A DNA stretch of 64,000 nt, from assembly GCF_003385515.1 (NCBI RefSeq), contig NZ_QNVT01000012.1, positions 98,954 through 162,953 on the forward strand. Reading direction: 5' to 3'. Source of the DNA: Chryseobacterium pennae. GTDB taxonomy: Bacteria; Bacteroidota; Bacteroidia; Flavobacteriales; Weeksellaceae. A program made the position numbers and the translations under genes. Positions 35,160 through 46,284 of the stretch are shown in pieces. The notes under the pieces were generated by a model. The model saw only the letters and a program-made list of their open reading frames with translations, did not search any database and was not told the origin of the DNA. How positions within the stretch are numbered: the stretch's first letter is position 1; the number at the start of each line of letters is the position of its first letter.

Positions 35160-38100
35160 TCACATGCCTAATTTTGAAGAATTATCTTTAGTCTTTTCAG
35201 CCCGGGTATCGTCTTGATCCTGGGTTATTTCTACATTTTCTTTATCCAGGGATAGTTGAATATCTCTTTCGATTCGTGCCAGATCAGTTTTCAATAACGC
35301 AAGATCCTTTTCTTTATTCCACTCCCCACTTACTATCTCACCTAGGGTAATACTGTCCCTTTTCATTTCTAAGAGATTCGCTTCTTCGCTCTCGATTAAT
35401 ACCGGAATCTTCTGAAGGGCTTTGATAAAATTCATGCAGGCTCTCTCGGGGTCGTTTGCCAAAATACCATTATTATGTGTATATTTTATGCCGCCTTCAC
35501 CACAAATAAAAAAACGGTTATCACGTTCAATACTATCATTTTGTTCCCTGATTTCAGTCTTTACTAAGATCCTGAAACCATACAAAGAACCGATTTCTTC
35601 ATAATCACCAGCAGTGCGGGCAGTAACAGCAATCTTATTAAGCTTAGCACCTATTTCTTTTACTCCAGAATGACTAGGTAAACCATCAAGCTGTAATAGA
35701 TTTAGGAAATCGCCATTCTCTGACCTTTGGAGCCTATTTTGAAGATTATTCCAATCTGTACGAAACCTTTCTAATCTGACTTCTGTACTTGTAATATTCT
35801 CCTGAACCATTTCCAGCTTGGAACTAGCGCTCCATTTTGACCGTAAAAAAGCATGTTTCTCATTTTCCATGGCAGCAATCTTTTTTTCTACTTTTGCCTT
35901 TTCAAGCAGATCTGTATTACCTGAAAGTAAAGCAACATACTCCGAAAAATTCATTCCGGAAACCTCGTCCATTCCGCCTTCATCAATAGTACGTACTCTA
36001 AGGCTATTACTCTTTAACTGACCAACAAATCGCTGTTTGTTCGCAAGTGTATTAAATTTATAGGCATCCAGCGATTTTTCAACAGCATATATAAACACAT
36101 CTACCTTATTATCAGCAAAGAATTTAGCGATTTCATTTCCCTTACGTACAGCCCGGCCATTGCGCTGTTCAAGATCAGAAGGGCGCCATGGAATATCCAG
36201 ATGATGCACAGCAACAGCTCTTTTTTGTGCATTCACTCCGGTACCGAGCATATCTGTAGAACCGAAAAGAATTCTTATCCTCCCTTCATTGGCAGCCCTT
36301 ATCAATTCATTGCGTTGGTCCTCCGTTTTAGCTTCCTGTATAAATCGGATCTGATCGGCAGGAATATCATGATCCTGCATCAGTTTTCGTTTTATCTCAG
36401 AATAAACATTCCATTCACCCGGCTTGTAGGTTCCCAAGTCTGAAAAAACGAACTGCGTTCCTTTCTGTGCATTATACTTTTTATAATACTTAGCAATGTT
36501 TGCCGCACATACTGATGCTTTATTACCCGGATCATCTGAATAGCGAGGTGAAATCAACCTCATATCCAGCGACATCTTTCTCGCATAATCTGTCGCGATC
36601 AACATTTTTGCTTTCTGTTCTGTCGGACTTAATGGTGGTCTTCCCAGTAGTTCCGCATTTCCGGTTTTTGCGAATTCCATTAACTTTTGGATGAAAATCT
36701 CCTGATCCGGTGTTGGCGGGATATTATACAGGATCTCATTTTTTACCGGACGGTCAATACCAATATCTTCGGCAGTACGGTAATCTGTAATTTCGGCATA
36801 GAATTGAGCCAGTTCGGGTACTTTGATGAAATGGCGGAATCTTTCCTTTTGTACGATGTTATTAGCAACTGAAAATTCATAATCAATGGACTTTCGTGCA
36901 AATATCGCTGCCCAGGCATCGAAGCAATTAATCCCCTGACGTTCCAATGCCTTTGGACGTAGATATTTAAATAGACAGTATAACTCGGTCAATGAATTGG
37001 AAATAGTCGTTCCTGAAAGAAATGTGGCCCCCAGATCTTTACCACTTCTTTCCTGAATAGTCCGTATGGCAAAAAGAAGATTAAGAGCTTTTTGACTCCC
37101 TTGCGCATTGCCAAGGCCTGCAACGCGCTCGTGACGCGTATTGAACATCAGGTTCTTAAATTTATGACTTTCGTCCACAAAAAGATGATCGATCCCCATC
37201 ATTTTAAAATCTACAACATCATCTTTTCGGGTTTCAATATCATGCTCTAAGGTTTTTAATTTAACATTCAGGTTTTTCTTACGGATTTCTACGCCTTTAA
37301 GCATAGCACCTGAAATATCTTTACCCTGACTCCTTAAGACCGAAAGATTTTGCTCCACTCCGTCCAGTTCAGCCTGTAGAATATCCTGTTGAAGTTCTGA
37401 AGACTGTGGTATCATACCGAACTGATCGTGTGTCAGAATAATACAATCCCAGTCATTGTTCTTGATATCGCCAAAAATCTTAAGTCGCTTTTGTGGGGTA
37501 AAGTCCTTCTTTCCGGGATAAAGTATTTTTGCATGCGGATAAGCTTGCCGATAGGTCTTGGCAATATCATGCACGTTTGCCTTTAATGCAATAATCATCG
37601 GTTTATGCACAAGCCCTAACCTTTTCATCTCCTGAGCCCCCGCACACATAATCAGTGTTTTGCCCGCTCCCACTTCATGGTCACAGATTCCTCCGCCATT
37701 GGATTTTATCATCCAGATAGCATCTTTCTGACTATCATACAGGTCTTCAATGTTCACAGCCCTCCGATCCAGTCCGGGAAAGGTCTGATGGCTACCATCA
37801 TATTGCGGTCGTACATAACAGTTAAATAATTCATTGTACCGTTCCGTCAGTTCATTTTTGAACAGGTCGTCCTGCTGATAGAGCCATTCTGTGAATTCGT
37901 GGCGGATTTCGTCTATCTTCGTATTGGCAACCTGAATAGTCTCCATATCCCGCACCTTCACAGCTGAACCATCCGCCAAATATTCTGTTTTTGTAATATC
38001 TGGGGTAGTATTAACAAGTGCATGGCGAAATAAATTCAAACCGTCAAAACTGCGGCTTTCGGATTTGACCGCATACTTTTCTGTGATCTTGATATTGGTG

Positions 38101-38645
38101 GATTTTGCACTGACCGAATAGTCATCACTACTTTCAGAATAATGGACACTAACTGCTGTGTCGAAAAGATGGGTAGCAAAGCGGTTATAGATATCGGTTC
38201 CAATCCAGCGTTCTCCCAGATTAAAGTCAAGGGCCTCAAACTTAATAGGCTCAGGTCGTACCTTTTCAAGCGCTTCAAGACTTACCAGAGCTTCCTGATC
38301 ATTAGGATTATCAACAATGCAAGCTTTTACCTGTTTTGCTTTTTCAACGACATCACCTGAAAGAAATTTTTGAGAGACTTCCAGCGCACCACTTATCGGA
38401 TTATAGAAAATACTTCCCAGTAGGCTTTCTCTTAATGCATCGGAAGACAGACCACTGATCTTCTCCATATACCTCATATCAACATTACCGGTGCGGTTCA
38501 GGGAAGCAGACAGGGCCTCCTGTGGAGATACCTCAGAGATTTCCATTCTTGCAAAACTTACCGGATGGTCAAAAATATCCGACTTATGAATCACACTTCC
38601 TACAACCCGTTCAAGCGAAGGAATTTCATTGCCCGAGGGATCCAT
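35160..38645 (-). pseudogene. SF2/SNF2-type helicase, C-terminal part of a split methylase-helicase
   Basis: A 1161-residue frame with helicase motifs: Walker [16 protein letters not shown] in [12 protein letters not shown] and motif [13 protein letters not shown]. These large SF2 proteins in Bacteroidetes ICEs are normally one polypeptide with an N6-methylase front. Here the methylase frame ends at TAG (38655-38657) and this frame continues in the same phase (codons CTT ATA AAA, then ATG at 38645) with no shift. It is probably one gene broken by a single nonsense change, although the ATG could allow internal restart. It may protect or process ICE DNA. Confidence 0.8.
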
Positions 38646-38654
38646 TTTTATAAG

Positions 38655-40496
38655 CTAAATATTTTCAGCAGCATTTAGATGACCATATCTTCTGACAAAA
38701 TCATCGTAGAACTTATTCAGGTCTCCACGATTGGTACTATCCTCTTCCTGATTTTTAGTTTCGTAATTGTACAGGTCATTATAACAGTCCCTTATTTTTA
38801 TATAGGCTTCAATTCGTTTTTGCTGGATCTCGCGAAGTCCAATTGGTTTAAAACTATAACTTCCATCGCGTGTATTACGTCTGATCCTCCCAATAAGCCC
38901 CCTATAACTCACCAGGGTATTCTCTCGATAATAGCTTTTAACCTCAGCATCAAAAACCTGCGGTTCCAAACTGAACTGTTCCTCATTATCCTGAAATAAG
39001 GAAAGCATGGAACCTGCTTTAACTTGTCTGTTCCCGTCACCTTGTTTCTTACCGACCTTTGAAGGTTTTACTTCTATGGAAATATCCTGTTTTAGCTCCT
39101 GATCGCTCGAACTATCGCTGAAAAGTGACAGCTGTTTTGCCTCAGTGGGCTTTTTTGGAGTATAACTTCGCTTTTTCTTTTTTGTAGGCGGCTTTAATGC
39201 CTGAACAACCTCCTCTTTAGAAAAAAGATTGAGCTGAACTGCATTGGATATGATCGTTTCAGGTGAGTTTCTGTTTGCTAATTTATCGTTTGCTGTAGCG
39301 GTTGTTTTTTTCTCCGGACCTATGGCATCTGGTAGTTTGGCTGTTTGAAATTGTCTGTATAAATCAGGATTAAAATAGTTTGTAAAATCAGCTTCAAGTT
39401 TTTTCACAAGATCTTCACCTATACCAGCCAGTCCGCCTTCATGTAAATATACTGTACCGGGTTTACCGTATTGATCCCTACCCACGATAGACTTGGTATG
39501 GATGATATGATGTGGATTATTAAAAAGTAAATTGCAGTTTTCTCCGCCCGGCTTGATTTCGCTCTTTATGAAGTCTCTGGCCCTTTGGGACAATTCCCTG
39601 TTTTCAGTTCTTTTCTGTAGAATAAGGAGATCCGTTCCAACTGATGTGCCAGCCTCGTCAAATAGATTATTTGGCAATCTTACGACAGAAACCAGATGAT
39701 GCTCTTTCATCAGTGCCTCCCGGATCGGTTGATTGGACGGACTGTCCATTACCCCCTGTGAGGTGATGAATGCTAAGATGCCCCCTTCCCGCAGTTTATC
39801 TGTTGACTTTAAAAAAAAATAATTGTGAATCGCGGAAGTAGAGGCTTTTCGGACTGGATCCTTTCCTTTTGAATAAGAAAGATCAAATACCAAAGTTTTT
39901 CCAAATGGAATATTTCCCAGGATCACATCGTACTTACCGTCTTCCTGTATACCGATATTCTCAAAACCTTCAACCCGTACATCTGATGATGGATACAGTA
40001 GCTTAAGTATCATGCCCGTTAACGGGTCCTGCTCGTAAGCTGTTACTTTGACATCACGTTGATCAGCAAATGGCGCTATGAATGCTCCTACTCCGGCCGA
40101 TGGTTCCAATAATGTATGAACCTCCACTTTATTTTTAACAATAACCTTTGAAATTGCGTCTGTGATAGCTATTGGAGTATAAAAGGCATCCAGAATTGAT
40201 GCCTTTACACCATCAATATATTGCTTATATACCCTGTCATCCTCACTATTCTCCAATATCAGATCGTAGAGTGTCTTGGTTAATTCAAAAAGTGGTCGGT
40301 CCGCCGCACTCCACTTCTCAATATCATCAGCAGACTCTAATGGGTTAAGGATAAATTTAAGACCTCCAAACCCAGCATACAATGACATCTGCTTTCGCTC
40401 CTCCAAATTTACCTCTCTTTTTTCCTTGAGCAACTGAAAAGCTATCCGTAAGGCATCAATATTCTGTTGCAGATGCTGCCTTCTAGCGAATGCCAT
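38655..40496 (-). pseudogene. N6-adenine methylase, N-terminal part of a split methylase-helicase
   Basis: A 613-residue frame from the ATG at 40496 (MAFARRQHLQQNIDALRIAF), overlapping the DUF1896 gene by 14 bp. The SAM-binding region is LLEPSAGVGAFIAPFA and the catalytic motif IV appears as DVILGNIPFGKT, a common variant in this family. The frame ends with GHLNAAENI and a TAG; the next codons lead in phase into the helicase. In related ICEs this is a single protein of about 1800 residues. Whether the two halves work separately is unknown. Confidence 0.8.
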
Positions 40497-40920
40497 TGTT
40501 CTCGATCCAGATGGCAATGAACCCTGTCAGCTCGGTATACAGAAAGTCGTACTCGGTCGTATAGGCAAAATCATCTACCAGATCATACTTCGCAAAAACC
40601 TCCTGACATTCGGGCAATATCTTCAGTGCAAAATCCCTGTGTTCAAATTCAAAGAACAGATCTGCGAACTCATAGGTCAGAACATCAAAAAGGCTGTCGA
40701 ATTTTGAAAAATGTAATCCTTCAAACAAAATGCTGTTTGCGATTTCCTCACATTCGGGAATGGGATTGCCAGACCTGAAGGCACCTTCGTAAGCATTCGC
40801 GGCCCATCTTGCGCGCTGCTCAATAAATTTCGTATCGTTGCTCCGATCCGGAAAGCTTGAATCAATATGCTCTCTGAGCTTTAATTGGAAATAGGAAAAA
40901 TCCTTTTGTTCTTTTTTCAT
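40483..40920 (-). CDS. DUF1896 family protein
   Basis: A 145-residue protein from the ATG at 40920 (MKKEQKDFSYFQLKLREHID), preceded by an alternative in-frame start 11 codons earlier. The helical pattern FLFNARADLAAE-like (here FPDRSNDTKFIEQRARWAANAYEGAFRSGNP) and IANSILFEGLHFSKFDSLFDVL match DUF1896, a small acidic family always found beside the methylase-helicase of Bacteroidetes ICEs. Function unknown. It overlaps the methylase start by 14 bp. Confidence 0.82.
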   Translation of the reverse strand: MKKEQKDFSYFQLKLREHIDSSFPDRSNDTKFIEQRARWAANAYEGAFRSGNPIPECEEIANSILFEGLHFSKFDSLFDVLTYEFADLFFEFEHRDFALKILPECQEVFAKYDLVDDFAYTTEYDFLYTELTGFIAIWIENNGIR

Positions 40921-41036
40921 GTGGCTATTTTTTGTTTTGATAAACCTAGCCACTGTAGCATCTGTAATGGTTTTTAGGGAATATGTAGACCTATTTGTTC
41001 CACTACTTTCCTAAACTGAAATGTAGAGACAAAAAA

Positions 41037-41065
41037 GAGCCCGGAATCATAAAGACCCCGGGCTC
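41037..41065 (-). terminator. Intrinsic terminator after the topoisomerase gene
   Basis: GAGCCCGG and CCGGGCTC form a perfect 8-bp stem around a 13-nt loop. On the minus strand it is followed by six T residues. It lies about 20 bp after the topoisomerase III stop and ends that operon. Confidence 0.85.
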
Positions 41066-41084
41066 CACACCAAATCACCATGAA

Positions 41085-43169
41085 TTATCTGAATTTTCGT
41101 TTCTTCTTGGGCTCAAACTCAAAAGAAGTCGAACCATCTGCCTCTAATTTTATAAATGCATCAAAAACATTCTTGTTTTTACTTATCATTTTTCGGATCA
41201 GAGGCGTACGCTTTTTAGTCAATAAACTCTCAATATCTTTATAGGACAACTGTACGCCACAAACATTCCGAAAAATAAACCATCCGCATTCCTCCGTTGA
41301 ACATTTGACGACTTTCTCCCTGATAAAAGCCTTGTTTCCACATTGTGGACAATAGAGATCTGCATGCGCCATAGAGGATGCAGGTACCTCCAGCAGCTCA
41401 GAAGTAATTTCTTTTGTCAGTTTTTCGAGCTCCTGATGAAAATCTATGGCCTTCATCTCATTATTTTGAATTTTTTCAAATGCCAGTTCCCATTGGGCGG
41501 TCATGCCAACATTAGCAATAGTCTTTTCAGCAACAATGTTGTACACAAGCAATCCCTTCTCCGTCGGTACAAGTGATTTCTTATCCCTTACGATATATCC
41601 TCTGCCCAATAGCGTTTCTATAACCGAAGCTCGCGTAGCAGGTGTACCGATACCGATATTTTTCAAGGCTTTCCTTTCCTCCTGATTATCTATGGTATTT
41701 CCGGCGTTTTCCATTGCCGCTAGAAGCTCAGCTTCCGTATAAAGTGCAGGTGGTTTCGTTTTTCTACTCAATAGTACTGTACATTCGATCCTGAGATCTG
41801 CTCCTCCCTTTAAGGATGGTAGATTAAGTATCGAATCTTCGTCCTCATCCTCAAAATTTCCACCGATAACCTTCCATCCGGGCGAAGTAACTCTTATTCC
41901 CTTTAATCCGAAATCATAATGTAACACCGATAATGTAACATTTGTAATTTCACGATAACAGGCCGGAGAAATAGACTCCAGGAAACGAAGAGCAATCATA
42001 TCATACAGCGCATTTTCAGATGCTTCCAATTGCGTTGGGATATTCTCGGTTACAAGTATTCCATGATGGTCGGTTACTTTTACATCATTGACGATATGCC
42101 TATTGTATCTTTCCCATTTGACCTTCTCCACTGCCTCCTTACAGGAACTTCTGACCTTTAATGCCAACACAAGCCCTGCAATCTCAGGCCATACATCCTC
42201 GGGTATATATTTTGATCCCGTTCTGGGGTAAGTAATAAACTTCTTTTCATATAAACTTTGAGCAATTTTGAGCGTTTTATCAGCAGAAAAGCCCAATTTC
42301 CTGTTCGCTTCCTTTTGTAGGGCCGTAAGGTCATATAGAAGAGGTGCCTGTAGTGTGCCTTCTTTCGTCGTTACCTCTTTGATCTCAACAGAGCCTTCAC
42401 GCTCAATGGAACGGATAATTGACTCTGTTTTTCCTTTATCTTCCCACTTATCACCTGATACACTTTTAAAGCTTATACCCTCTTTTTGATGTTCCAGCCC
42501 GATCTGATAATAATTTTTAATCTCAAATTTTTTATTCTCACTGTACCTTTTACAGATCAACCCTAAAGTTGGTGTCTGAACACGTCCGAGGGAATAAAGA
42601 CCATCCCCCAATGAAGTGGTCAATGCTTGCGTTGAATTGATACCAATAAGCCAATCCGCCTGAGACCGTTCTCTGCCTGCATGGTATAACCCATCAAAAT
42701 CATTTCCGTCTTTTAGATTTTCAAGACCATTGATAATCGCTTTTTCAGTAAGTGAACTTATCCATAAACGTTCAAAAGGTTTCTGGCATTCCAAATACTC
42801 ATAAATATATCGAAAGATGACTTCGCCTTCCCTTCCGGCGTCCGTTGCAACAATAATACTTTCGCAACGTTCAAAAATTTCTCTGATGACATCTAACTGT
42901 TTTTTGGACCCCGGATCATCCATGTATCCTTTTTCCGCCTTGATCTTCCTAATTGTAAGTATAAATTCCGCTGGAATTATGGGAAGGGATTCCCTTGAAA
43001 ATCCCTTCACACCATAATTCTCCGGCATCGCCAGCCCCACCAGATGGCCGAAAGCCCAGGTGACCAAAAAGCTGTTTCCCTCCCAATAGCCGTCCTTTTT
43101 TTCACTCGCCCCAACAATACGCGCCAGCTCATGGGCAACACTCGGTTTTTCCGCTATAATCGCTTTCAT
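41085..43169 (-). CDS. topB: DNA topoisomerase III (type IA)
   Basis: A 694-residue protein from the ATG at 43169 (MKAIIAEKPSVAHELARIVG), the canonical N-terminus; the longer frame overlaps the upstream gene. It has TOPRIM residues (EKPS; ATDAGREGE), the catalytic tyrosine in KFITYPRTGSKYI and a C-terminal zinc-ribbon (CPQCGNK, CSTEECGW). Type IA enzymes relax and decatenate single-stranded regions; the ICE copy probably helps to process transfer intermediates. It is 8 bp downstream of the DUF4099/DUF3945 gene. Confidence 0.93.
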   Translation of the reverse strand: MKAIIAEKPSVAHELARIVGASEKKDGYWEGNSFLVTWAFGHLVGLAMPENYGVKGFSRESLPIIPAEFILTIRKIKAEKGYMDDPGSKKQLDVIREIFERCESIIVATDAGREGEVIFRYIYEYLECQKPFERLWISSLTEKAIINGLENLKDGNDFDGLYHAGRERSQADWLIGINSTQALTTSLGDGLYSLGRVQTPTLGLICKRYSENKKFEIKNYYQIGLEHQKEGISFKSVSGDKWEDKGKTESIIRSIEREGSVEIKEVTTKEGTLQAPLLYDLTALQKEANRKLGFSADKTLKIAQSLYEKKFITYPRTGSKYIPEDVWPEIAGLVLALKVRSSCKEAVEKVKWERYNRHIVNDVKVTDHHGILVTENIPTQLEASENALYDMIALRFLESISPACYREITNVTLSVLHYDFGLKGIRVTSPGWKVIGGNFEDEDEDSILNLPSLKGGADLRIECTVLLSRKTKPPALYTEAELLAAMENAGNTIDNQEERKALKNIGIGTPATRASVIETLLGRGYIVRDKKSLVPTEKGLLVYNIVAEKTIANVGMTAQWELAFEKIQNNEMKAIDFHQELEKLTKEITSELLEVPASSMAHADLYCPQCGNKAFIREKVVKCSTEECGWFIFRNVCGVQLSYKDIESLLTKKRTPLIRKMISKNKNVFDAFIKLEADGSTSFEFEPKKKRKFR

Positions 43170-43176
43170 GACTATT

Positions 43177-44475
43177 CTATAATTTCTGGGTTTTAGCACC
43201 TTGCTTATTGTCCTGAGCCTGCTTCGGTCTTTCAACGCTAAAGTCGAGCTTGCCAGTTTCCTTATCATAGCTCAGATTACCGGAATACAACCTAGTTTTA
43301 TCGTTGGTCAATAGATCCTTCAAGAAAACTGTCTTCCCTTTTTCCAAAAGTGCTTTATCTTTATCGGTCAATTTCCTGCCCCTAAATTGATCAGGAATTC
43401 CTCTAACTTCCTGTTGGGCCTGCTTTTGTCCCAATCCATCATCAACAAAAACAAACTTCCGTTCATCCGCACTAAATTGTATGGCTTTACTAAACAGCTC
43501 TCCACTTGATGCATTCTTCATTCCTTCAATAAGAACAGGTTTACCCTCAAATAGCTCCTTCTTCTGCACATCGCTTAATTTAACTCCACCAAATTCATCC
43601 CTTAATTTGATCCACTCCTGCGGATAAGATACTGGTTCCTTGGTAAACCGGTCTAAACTTATAAGGGCAGAGGTCGGTTCTCCTCCATCATAATTAGTTA
43701 TTTCAACCACTCGGCCCATGTTGCCGGTTTTAAGCAGATTTTGCTTATCCTCTTCCGTAAATTTGTGTCCAAAGAAAGGAGATTCCAGATCTGGTTTATA
43801 CCTTACAAAACTCATCATGATCTGAACCTTGTCATCAACCTGTCTCAGGGCGAGTCGGGCATCTCCTTTTAATGGCGCTCCATCAATATTGGCCGCTAAT
43901 GTAAATACACGGTCAGTTTTATAACCTTTAAGAAGTTTATCCAGCTGTCCGGTCTTTTCCAGTATCTCCTGGTTGAGACCAAACTCACGTGCTACATTCC
44001 AGTCAATCTTGTTAACGTCATACTTGTACTCCTGCTTAACAGCATTTTCTCCATTGTTTGTTTCTTGTTTTGCTTCCATTTTTTCCTCTTGTTTTAGTTT
44101 ATTGTTATACTTTACTTCCAGTGCATCCAAAAGTTTATTACCTTCGGGAGTCGGATTATCAATAGCGTTTTGCAGCTTTTTTAAAATTTCATCCAGACTG
44201 ATTTCTGGTGCCTTGAAGAACCTAAATGATATTGGATCATTTATCCTGCGCCAGAAATTTGAAAAGAAATTACTTATTGCATCGCCTTTGTCCACCCGCA
44301 TAAAGTCGGTAAGGTTTGATTTTTTTACTTCGGCAGTGTGTAGATTGCCTTCTTCATCAACACCTTTTACTCCTTCTATCTTATTCTTTTTCTTATCCAG
44401 AACAAGCAGAATATCGGATTGCGGTTCCAGTTTATCGGCCCCTTCTCCTGTTGTTTTTTCGATTTGTTGATCCAT
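43177..44475 (-). CDS. DUF4099/DUF3945 domain ICE protein
   Basis: A 432-residue protein. The first half is charged and partly coiled. From about residue 150 there is a DUF4099-like block (VNKIDWNVAREFGLNQEILEKTGQLDKLLKGYKTD) followed by DUF3945-like repeats of the form HKFTEEDKQNLLKTGNMGRVVEI and RKLTDKDKALLEKGKTVFLKDL. Proteins of this type accompany topoisomerase III in Bacteroidetes ICEs; the biochemical role is unknown. Confidence 0.85.
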   Translation of the reverse strand: MDQQIEKTTGEGADKLEPQSDILLVLDKKKNKIEGVKGVDEEGNLHTAEVKKSNLTDFMRVDKGDAISNFFSNFWRRINDPISFRFFKAPEISLDEILKKLQNAIDNPTPEGNKLLDALEVKYNNKLKQEEKMEAKQETNNGENAVKQEYKYDVNKIDWNVAREFGLNQEILEKTGQLDKLLKGYKTDRVFTLAANIDGAPLKGDARLALRQVDDKVQIMMSFVRYKPDLESPFFGHKFTEEDKQNLLKTGNMGRVVEITNYDGGEPTSALISLDRFTKEPVSYPQEWIKLRDEFGGVKLSDVQKKELFEGKPVLIEGMKNASSGELFSKAIQFSADERKFVFVDDGLGQKQAQQEVRGIPDQFRGRKLTDKDKALLEKGKTVFLKDLLTNDKTRLYSGNLSYDKETGKLDFSVERPKQAQDNKQGAKTQKL

Positions 44476-44549
44476 ATAAAAAGTTTAAATTCGGGTTGAA
44501 GATAAGCTGTCTCTTTACCGGGGCTTTCTGTTATTCCTATGCAGACCGC

Positions 44550-44846
44550 TTATTGCCTAAGCTTTCCGCCATTGTAGCATTCCCGGATAAATTGGTGGAC
44601 GTCTGAGCTCTTGTAAAAGATCTTTCCGCTGATCGTAAAGTATTTGATCTTGCCTATTGTACGGTAACGCTGTAGGCAACGGTAGGTAATCTTTAGCATC
44701 TGTAGCACATCCTGATTGTCGAGCAGTTCCTCACCGTCTATACTCAACCGTTTCTTCTCTCTGTTTTCTAAGTCTCCGGCAAGGATGTCAAAACGTTTCA
44801 TAATACGGTCCATCCAGGCCAAAAATTCTGATCGGTCTATATTCAT
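44550..44846 (-). CDS. Helix-turn-helix (MerR/excisionase-like) protein
   Basis: A 98-residue protein whose central region LLDNQDVLQMLKITYRCLQRYRTIGKIKYFTISGKIFYKSSDVHQFI is a winged-helix DNA-binding domain of the excisionase/MerR class. Such proteins in ICEs control excision or transcription of the following genes. It is the first gene of the DUF4099-topoisomerase operon. A 6-bp inverted repeat lies 70-90 bp upstream. Confidence 0.82.
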   Translation of the reverse strand: MNIDRSEFLAWMDRIMKRFDILAGDLENREKKRLSIDGEELLDNQDVLQMLKITYRCLQRYRTIGKIKYFTISGKIFYKSSDVHQFIRECYNGGKLRQ

Positions 44847-44916
44847 AGCTCTTTTGCTTTGGTTTATAAAGCAAAATTGACACTGATTTTCCGGCAGATT
44901 CCCACAGGTGAACTAC

Positions 44917-44935
44917 CCATATTCTAGTCATATGG
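44917..44935. promoter_or_regulatory. Small palindrome upstream of the HTH gene
   Basis: CCATAT, a 7-bp TCTAGTC spacer and ATATGG form a perfect inverted repeat about 70 bp upstream of the HTH start. A second, longer-range pair ACCCATAT (44915-44922) and ATATGGGT (45018-45025) may be coincidental. It could be an operator for the HTH protein. Confidence 0.35.
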
Positions 44936-45032
44936 ATATTTTTTTAACGATCACTAGATAGATTTAACATGATTTACATGGCAGCAACCTGTCAGATATG
45001 ACTAACACTGACCAACGATATGGGTAAAAAAT

Positions 45033-45057
45033 AAGGGCAATCATAGAGATTACCCTT
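45033..45057 (-). terminator. Intrinsic terminator after rteC
   Basis: AAGGGCAATC and GATTACCCTT pair over 10 bp with one G-T pair around an ATAGA loop. The A-rich run before it becomes T residues on the minus strand. It lies just after the rteC stop. Confidence 0.8.
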
Positions 45058-45080
45058 GCCATCTTAAAATTAGGTGTTTA

Positions 45081-45923
45081 TCAGAGTTCATTGTCCATAT
45101 ACTGCTCCAATGAACTCTTTAAATGATGGAGGTACCTCGCTCTTTGCCCGCCCCGAAACTTCATCTGGTAAAAGGCATGATGAATATCCCCAAGACTCAC
45201 TTCAAAAATATCTTCAAACAGCTCGCTTATTCTTCTCAGGCCAATTTTACCATTAGAAACACTACGGGAAATGTGCAGCGCATAGATGAGTTCAATAAGG
45301 GCATTTTTAGAATGTGTCCATGAAAACTCTGCATCTTCATTAATATCTACAAATGTATTTTCAGAAAAAGTGGGTTTTGTGAACTTGGAAGACAGATACG
45401 ACTGGAGCAGTTCATACGATATGATACGTGCGACCTTATAGTCATAAAAAGTCGAAAAGTCCCGATCGACCTCAAAAAAGAAACTATTGATTACATCAAA
45501 GTAATTGAAATTCCCAAGTCTAAAAAAGTACTCATCTTTATCAGTCCGGCCAGATCTGTAATAGCTGTAAAAATCAGATCCGGTAACATGCTTTTTATAT
45601 TCTTTATTAAGAACTTTAATCTGTTCAGTATAATAAGCGTCTGTTAGGTCTCCATTAGTTGGACTCGAGGATTCAATACGGACGACCTTATTATAATAGA
45701 TAAGTCTTCCCAGAATATGGGGTTTAACATTCTTGAAGAAGCCGATCTCCTCCATAATACTTTCAAAACCATTTGACACCATTTTTTCTTTTAAATCGAT
45801 TAATGTTCGATCCAGATATGACACCATATGGTAGGCTTCATCTATGATACTTTTTTTACTCCGCGACACTTCTTTCTCTTCTTTCTCAATTGATAATAAA
45901 ATGTTTCTATAAAATTGTTTCAT
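45081..45923 (-). CDS. rteC: RteC-type ICE regulator
   Basis: A 280-residue protein from the ATG at 45923 (MKQFYRNILLSIEKEEKEVS); the longer frame upstream is not family-like. The middle region ILGRLIYYNKVVRIESSSPTNGD...YYTEQIKVLNKEY and FYSYYRSGRTDKDEYFFRLGN are typical of RteC, which in CTnDOT activates excision genes. The C-terminal half carries a winged-helix-like stretch (ALIELIYALHISRSVSNGKIGLRRISELFEDIF). No rteA/rteB two-component pair is visible in the window, so its trigger is unclear. Confidence 0.88.
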   Translation of the reverse strand: MKQFYRNILLSIEKEEKEVSRSKKSIIDEAYHMVSYLDRTLIDLKEKMVSNGFESIMEEIGFFKNVKPHILGRLIYYNKVVRIESSSPTNGDLTDAYYTEQIKVLNKEYKKHVTGSDFYSYYRSGRTDKDEYFFRLGNFNYFDVINSFFFEVDRDFSTFYDYKVARIISYELLQSYLSSKFTKPTFSENTFVDINEDAEFSWTHSKNALIELIYALHISRSVSNGKIGLRRISELFEDIFEVSLGDIHHAFYQMKFRGGQRARYLHHLKSSLEQYMDNEL

Positions 45924-46284
45924 GCTGTTTATTTTTAAGTGAATAACAACCCACACAGCGTTTTTCCCTTGAAAATATATCCCGCACCATTGAGATACAA
46001 AATTAAATATACGATATATTATTTTTCTCAATTGTTTAATTAAATCCTATTTAGTATTTGCAAGAAACGAATAATTATTCGTACAGTCTACCACAAAATC
46101 TGAAAGCCTTATTTGTTATAAGTTCTTCCACAGTCAAGAAGATAAATTATTTATGAGTTCCATTACCAAGAAGACTTTTGAATTTACACAAAAGTGTAGT
46201 TTTTCATTTCCCAGTATTGTGAATTTGTAATTTTATTTAACTTAGAAATTAATTAAATAAAATTAATCTAAACTAATAACCATT
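45924..46284. other. Divergent intergenic region rteC to C10 protease
   Basis: This 361-bp stretch is AT-rich and holds promoters for both sides. Its part 46046-46141 is repeated, at about two-thirds identity, upstream of the hydrolase-caspase operon. No open frame is supported. Confidence 0.5.
46046..46141. repeat. Copy A of a 95-bp repeated upstream element
   Basis: It starts CCTATTTAGTA and contains ATTATTCGTAC, CAAAATCTGAAAGCC and CTTCCACAG blocks that recur in the same order at 49211-49303. Both copies lie 60-145 bp upstream of a plus-strand cargo gene. It may be a shared promoter/operator region or a former recombination boundary. Confidence 0.6.
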
